DNA of 34,184 nt, from assembly GCA_036504675.1 (NCBI GenBank), contig DASXUT010000074.1, positions 1 through 34,184 of the forward strand. Direction: 5' to 3'. The DNA comes from Bacillota bacterium. Lineage in GTDB: Bacteria > Bacillota > Sulfobacillia > JAJYWN01 > JAJZPE01. The notes under the pieces were generated by a model. The model was not told the DNA's origin. It worked only from the letters and a program-made list of their open reading frames with translations, and searched no databases. Positions 31,812 to 34,184 of the stretch are shown here, in pieces. Each line of letters opens with the position of its first letter. Position 1 is the stretch's first letter. The translations under genes and the position numbers were made by a program.

Positions 31812-32663
31812 CTACTTCCGCAGGTTCCAACTGTCCTGGTTGTATTTTGTCCGCTCCAACTCGTCGGCCAGAGCCGACTCTTCGGGGGTCAGCGCACCAT
31901 CTTCAAGGACGACGCCGAGGCCCGAGCTGAACCCGGCGGAGATCGCCCTGGCCATCTCCTCCGGCGCGATTCGCCGGCCGGCCACCTGGTCAACCCCGCC
32001 GGCCTTGGCCACGAGGGTCCGTCGGACCCGCTCGCGGACCTGATCCGATGGGAAGCGCATGGTGGTCAACAGCTTATCGACGTCGAGGTGAAGGATAATC
32101 GCCCCGTGCTGCAGGATGACGCCGCCGTGCCGGGTCTGGGCGCTGCCGACGATCTTCTTCCCGGCCGAGGTCAACTCGTACCACGACGGGGCGTCGAAGC
32201 AGGCGGCCGAACCCGAGACCCCGGAGCCTGAGGCCCCGGAGGCGACCGCCCCTCCCCCGCTCCGCCCCTGGGACGGCGGATTGGTCAGGTCGGCCGGGAC
32301 GTCCAGCAACCGGAAGCCCTCGAGCAGCCCGCGGCTGAGGAAACGGTAGGTCTCGAGGACGGTCCCCGGCAGGATCGACTCAGCGATGACCACGCTGTAG
32401 GTCAGTTCATCGTCGTGAAGGACGGCCCGACCGCCGGTCGGCCGACGGACGATGCCGAAGCCGGCTTGGCGGCAGGCATCGAGGTCGATCTCCCGGGACA
32501 GGGCCTGGAAGTAGCCGATTGAGACGCCGGCCGGCTGCCAGGTGTACAGCCGTAGGGTCGGCGGGACCAGCCCCTGGCCATGAACCTGCATGATCGCTTC
32601 GTCGATGGCCATATTCATGGCCGCCGTGGCCGGGCCGCTCTGGATGAGCCGCCAGGTCGTCAC
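31812..32663 (-). CDS. lipM: octanoyltransferase LipM
   Basis: 283 residues of the biotin/lipoate ligase fold. Matches Bacillus LipM closely in WRLIQSGPATAAMNMAIDEA, IGYFQALSREID, FGIVRRPTGGRAVLHDDELTYSV (in parts), the catalytic Cys155 in ACFDAPSWYEL, and IVGSAQTRHGGVILQHGAI. LipM moves octanoate from ACP to GcvH, the first step of lipoate synthesis in Gram-positives. Presence of this Cys distinguishes it from LplA. Residues about 127-153 are a Gly/Ser/Ala-rich insertion absent from the Bacillus protein. GTG 32663 (AGAGGT ten bases upstream) gives the normal length; the longer frame overlaps the preceding gene. Confidence 0.93.
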   Translation of the reverse strand: MTTWRLIQSGPATAAMNMAIDEAIMQVHGQGLVPPTLRLYTWQPAGVSIGYFQALSREIDLDACRQAGFGIVRRPTGGRAVLHDDELTYSVVIAESILPGTVLETYRFLSRGLLEGFRLLDVPADLTNPPSQGRSGGGAVASGASGSGVSGSAACFDAPSWYELTSAGKKIVGSAQTRHGGVILQHGAIILHLDVDKLLTTMRFPSDQVRERVRRTLVAKAGGVDQVAGRRIAPEEMARAISAGFSSGLGVVLEDGALTPEESALADELERTKYNQDSWNLRK

Positions 32664-32713
32664 CGACGGCCGGACCTCTTGTGGATCGATGGGTTGATGT
32701 CTTGGCACAGGGG

Positions 32714-33742
32714 TCACTCTCCCGGAGCGGCGCTGAGGACGAGGTCGATGGCCGCGGCGGCTTCTTCCGAGGTCAGCGGCCGTGGGTAGTTGTACATGAC
32801 CCCGCCCGGGCGTTCGTTGTAGTAGGGACGGTTGCAGTCCGGGCAACCGGCCGTCTGAAAGGCCTCCCCCGAGGCGAGCAGCTCGCGGATGGTGGCCGCG
32901 GGAAGGCCGAAGCCGGCCACCCGGCCGTCGGCGAAGCGGATCGCCTCGAGGTCGATGAGGTGCCGGCCCAGGAGCCAGTTGCAGGCCTGGACCCGGCGGT
33001 AGGAAGCCAGGTCGGGCGGGTTTGCCGCGGCCAGGGCCGTCCCCCGGACCGGGGTGAAGGCGAACAGGCCGATGGTCACGCTCAGGCCCGTCAGCCGGCC
33101 GATGAGCCTGACCATCTCCTCCTCGGTCTCGCCGAGTCCGACGATGAGGTGGGTGCCGATCCTTCCGGGCCAGCGCCCGGCGGCCTCCTCGACCCGCTTC
33201 AGGGCGGTCGCGAAGCCGCCGCCCTTGATCTTGCGGTGGATCTCCTCGCCGACGGCGTCGATGGGCATGGTCACCCGGTCGGCCCCGGCCTCGAAGAGGG
33301 CGGCGACGAGGTCCGGGTCGTTCAGGAAAACGGACACGCAGATGGGCACGGCACTGCGGGAGCGGATGCGGCGGACGGCCTCGAGGGTCCCCGGCAGGCT
33401 CGACCGGTCGTGGACGACCTGGAGGCAGACCCGCTTGACCCCTTCCCCGCCCCGGCCGGCCTGGTCATAGGACGAGGCGATGGCCTCGACGACCCGCTCG
33501 GGGTCGGCGTCGGGCCAGGTGACCCGAGACAGGAGGTCGGCCCGGGCCCCGCTCTCGCGGGCCTGCGGGCAGAAGCCGCAGTTGCGGTCACAGCGCTCCC
33601 CGGTCATCAGGTAGGCCGTGGTCGGCAGGCACTCGACCTTCAGGCGGTCGAGGCCGATGGCCGCGGCGGTGCCGGCCGAGACGCGCAGGCGGGGGTGAAT
33701 GGGCTGGGCCGCCGGCGCGGCGGCCTCTGATTCGGGCGTCAC
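32714..33742 (-). CDS. radical SAM protein of lipoate cluster, candidate LipS-type lipoyl synthase subunit
   Basis: 342 residues from GTG 33742. The radical SAM [4Fe-4S] motif is CDRNCGFC with Cys51/55/58. Later blocks are KRVCLQVVHDRSS, VPICVSVFLND, GTHLIVGLGETEEEMVRLI, LFAFTPVRGTAL, and a C-terminal Cys pair in TAGCPDCNRPYYNERPGG (Cys300, 303) that may bind an auxiliary cluster. It is not canonical LipA. Position upstream of lipM and lpdA suggests one half of the two-protein lipoyl synthase LipS1/LipS2; this is inference. Start is uncertain: an ideal AAAGGAGGG (33804-33796) lies eight bases before an in-frame ATT (33787), which would add 15 residues, whereas GTG 33742 has only a weak site. 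Confidence 0.75.
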   Translation of the reverse strand: MTPESEAAAPAAQPIHPRLRVSAGTAAAIGLDRLKVECLPTTAYLMTGERCDRNCGFCPQARESGARADLLSRVTWPDADPERVVEAIASSYDQAGRGGEGVKRVCLQVVHDRSSLPGTLEAVRRIRSRSAVPICVSVFLNDPDLVAALFEAGADRVTMPIDAVGEEIHRKIKGGGFATALKRVEEAAGRWPGRIGTHLIVGLGETEEEMVRLIGRLTGLSVTIGLFAFTPVRGTALAAANPPDLASYRRVQACNWLLGRHLIDLEAIRFADGRVAGFGLPAATIRELLASGEAFQTAGCPDCNRPYYNERPGGVMYNYPRPLTSEEAAAAIDLVLSAAPGE

Positions 33743-33748
33743 AAGACC

Positions 33749-33793
33749 GCCGCCAGAAAGCCCAGAGGCTTTAGCTCCGGGAGAAATGGCGGC
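33749..33793. repeat. compound hairpin resembling an IS200/IS605 end
   Basis: Outer arms GCCGCCA (33749-33755) and TGGCGGC (33787-33793) enclose CCCAGAG-GCTTTAG-CTCCGGG (33761-33781, one mismatch). A GC-rich stem capped by GCTTTAG is typical of IS605-family terminal hairpins. A TnpB gene starts 33 bases further on, so it may be a terminal hairpin of that or a neighbouring element. Confidence 0.4.
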
Positions 33794-33807
33794 TTCCCTC
33801 CTTTCAC

Positions 33808-33837
33808 TTGACGAACGTATGTTCGATGGTATATAAT
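33808..33837 (+). promoter_or_regulatory. promoter with embedded LexA-type (SOS box) palindrome
   Basis: TTGACG (33808-33813), 18-base spacer, perfect TATAAT (33832-33837). The spacer contains CGAACGTATGTTCG (33812-33825), a perfect CGAAC-N4-GTTCG palindrome matching the Gram-positive LexA/DinR box CGAACRNRYGTTYC except for the last base. A repressor there would cover the promoter. It reads toward the TnpB gene. Confidence 0.6.
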
Positions 33838-34184
33838 GGAAACACGAAAACCGAAGTCACGCTTAAGGTTCGACTTCTTGAGCCAACGATTACGAAGTCG
33901 TGCGCGCTTTCGGCCATGCAGGAACAGTACACGAAAGCCCTGTCATTGCTGGTGGAGAAGGCAAAGGGGCTTAACACGACCTCCCTGGTACGGTTGCATC
34001 GGGAGGCGTACCACCAAGTCAAGGCCGAAGTCTCACTGCCTTCCGAGTCGCTACGGGTAGCATTGAGTCAGACGTGTCACATCATGCGGTCCTGGAAGGC
34101 CCGGCAGAAAAAGGGGTTGAAGAACAGACCGCCGGTCATCAAGAGGCTTCAGCCAATAGGGGTGGGCATTCACGGATACCGGGT
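33826..34184 (+). CDS. TnpB / IS605 OrfB family nuclease, N-terminal part, cut by window end
   Basis: Frame open to the last base, 119 complete codons visible. From ATG 33826: MVYNGNTKTEVTLKVRLL, then ALSAMQEQYTKALSLLVEKA, LHREAYHQVKAEVSLPSE, and CHIMRSWKARQKKGLKNRPP. This is the usual wedge/REC-type N-terminus of TnpB-like RNA-guided nucleases (EVTLKVRLLEPT start, later basic KARQKKG). The RuvC motifs would lie beyond the window. The start is unsure: the promoter's expected transcript start (~33844) is downstream of ATG 33826, and the next in-frame ATG is 33916, so either another promoter is used or the N-terminus has been joined to this promoter by insertion. No tnpA seen. Confidence 0.75.
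   Translation, partial: MVYNGNTKTEVTLKVRLLEPTITKSCALSAMQEQYTKALSLLVEKAKGLNTTSLVRLHREAYHQVKAEVSLPSESLRVALSQTCHIMRSWKARQKKGLKNRPPVIKRLQPIGVGIHGYR

Noticed and set aside
33836-34060. 74-codon frame beginning at the ATG that overlaps TATAAT
   Set aside because: Arg-rich shadow of the TnpB frame; TnpB-like motifs are in the frame starting at 33826.

Overview
The window reads as chromosomal DNA of a GC-rich, endospore-forming member of the Bacillota (Clostridia/Limnochordia-like grade; lineage not resolvable from sequence alone). The basis is a complete spoIIIAA-AH operon behind a sigma-E-type promoter, an Asp23-AmaP-DUF2273 cluster, a c-di-AMP (ydaO-type) riboswitch, Nfn-type flavin/iron-sulfur subunits of anaerobes, the LipM type of octanoyltransferase, and frequent GTG/TTG starts with strong AGGAGG-like ribosome binding sites.

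Layout. 1-1232: 3' part of an FG-GAP repeat protein (+). 1254-7612 (all -): DUF1287 protein, nfnB, nfnA, a TsaD-like protein, nusB, DUF2273, amaP and Asp23; transcription runs from Asp23 towards nusB/TsaD-like, and separately nfnA-nfnB. 7793-8825 (+): promoter, c-di-AMP riboswitch, a peptidoglycan-binding/3D-domain wall protein and its terminator. 8870-14101 (-): the spoIIIA operon and its promoter. 14212-14664 (-): a zinc-ribbon protein of the CD1247 type. 14816-17989 (+): ACT-domain regulator, homoserine dehydrogenase and aspartokinase, i.e. the aspartate-family branch.

18052-22044 is the unusual part. Two group IIC intron relics lie in the same (-) orientation, each directly after a terminator hairpin, as is typical of IIC introns. 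The larger (18052-19278) has lost its reverse transcriptase and carries an oppositely oriented DUF1670-like gene where domain IV should be. The smaller (21736-22044) is a 309-nt deletion derivative. Between them is a visibly lower-GC island with a secreted LytM/M23 peptidase and a membrane-anchored beta-propeller-like protein.

22196-25948 (+): DUF2804 protein, YfcC-type permease and DUF2817 (M14-like) hydrolase in a row. 25938-27211 (-): an MFS transporter with a frameshift. 27379-28386 (+): S66 peptidase. 28479-30245 (-): M24 aminopeptidase and elongation factor P. 30355-33742 (-): a lipoate module of a radical SAM protein, lipM and lpdA. The right edge holds a truncated TnpB gene (+) beside a consensus-like promoter containing a LexA-type palindrome.

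The genes at both window edges are cut. Functional calls come from motif recognition by eye; no database search was possible.
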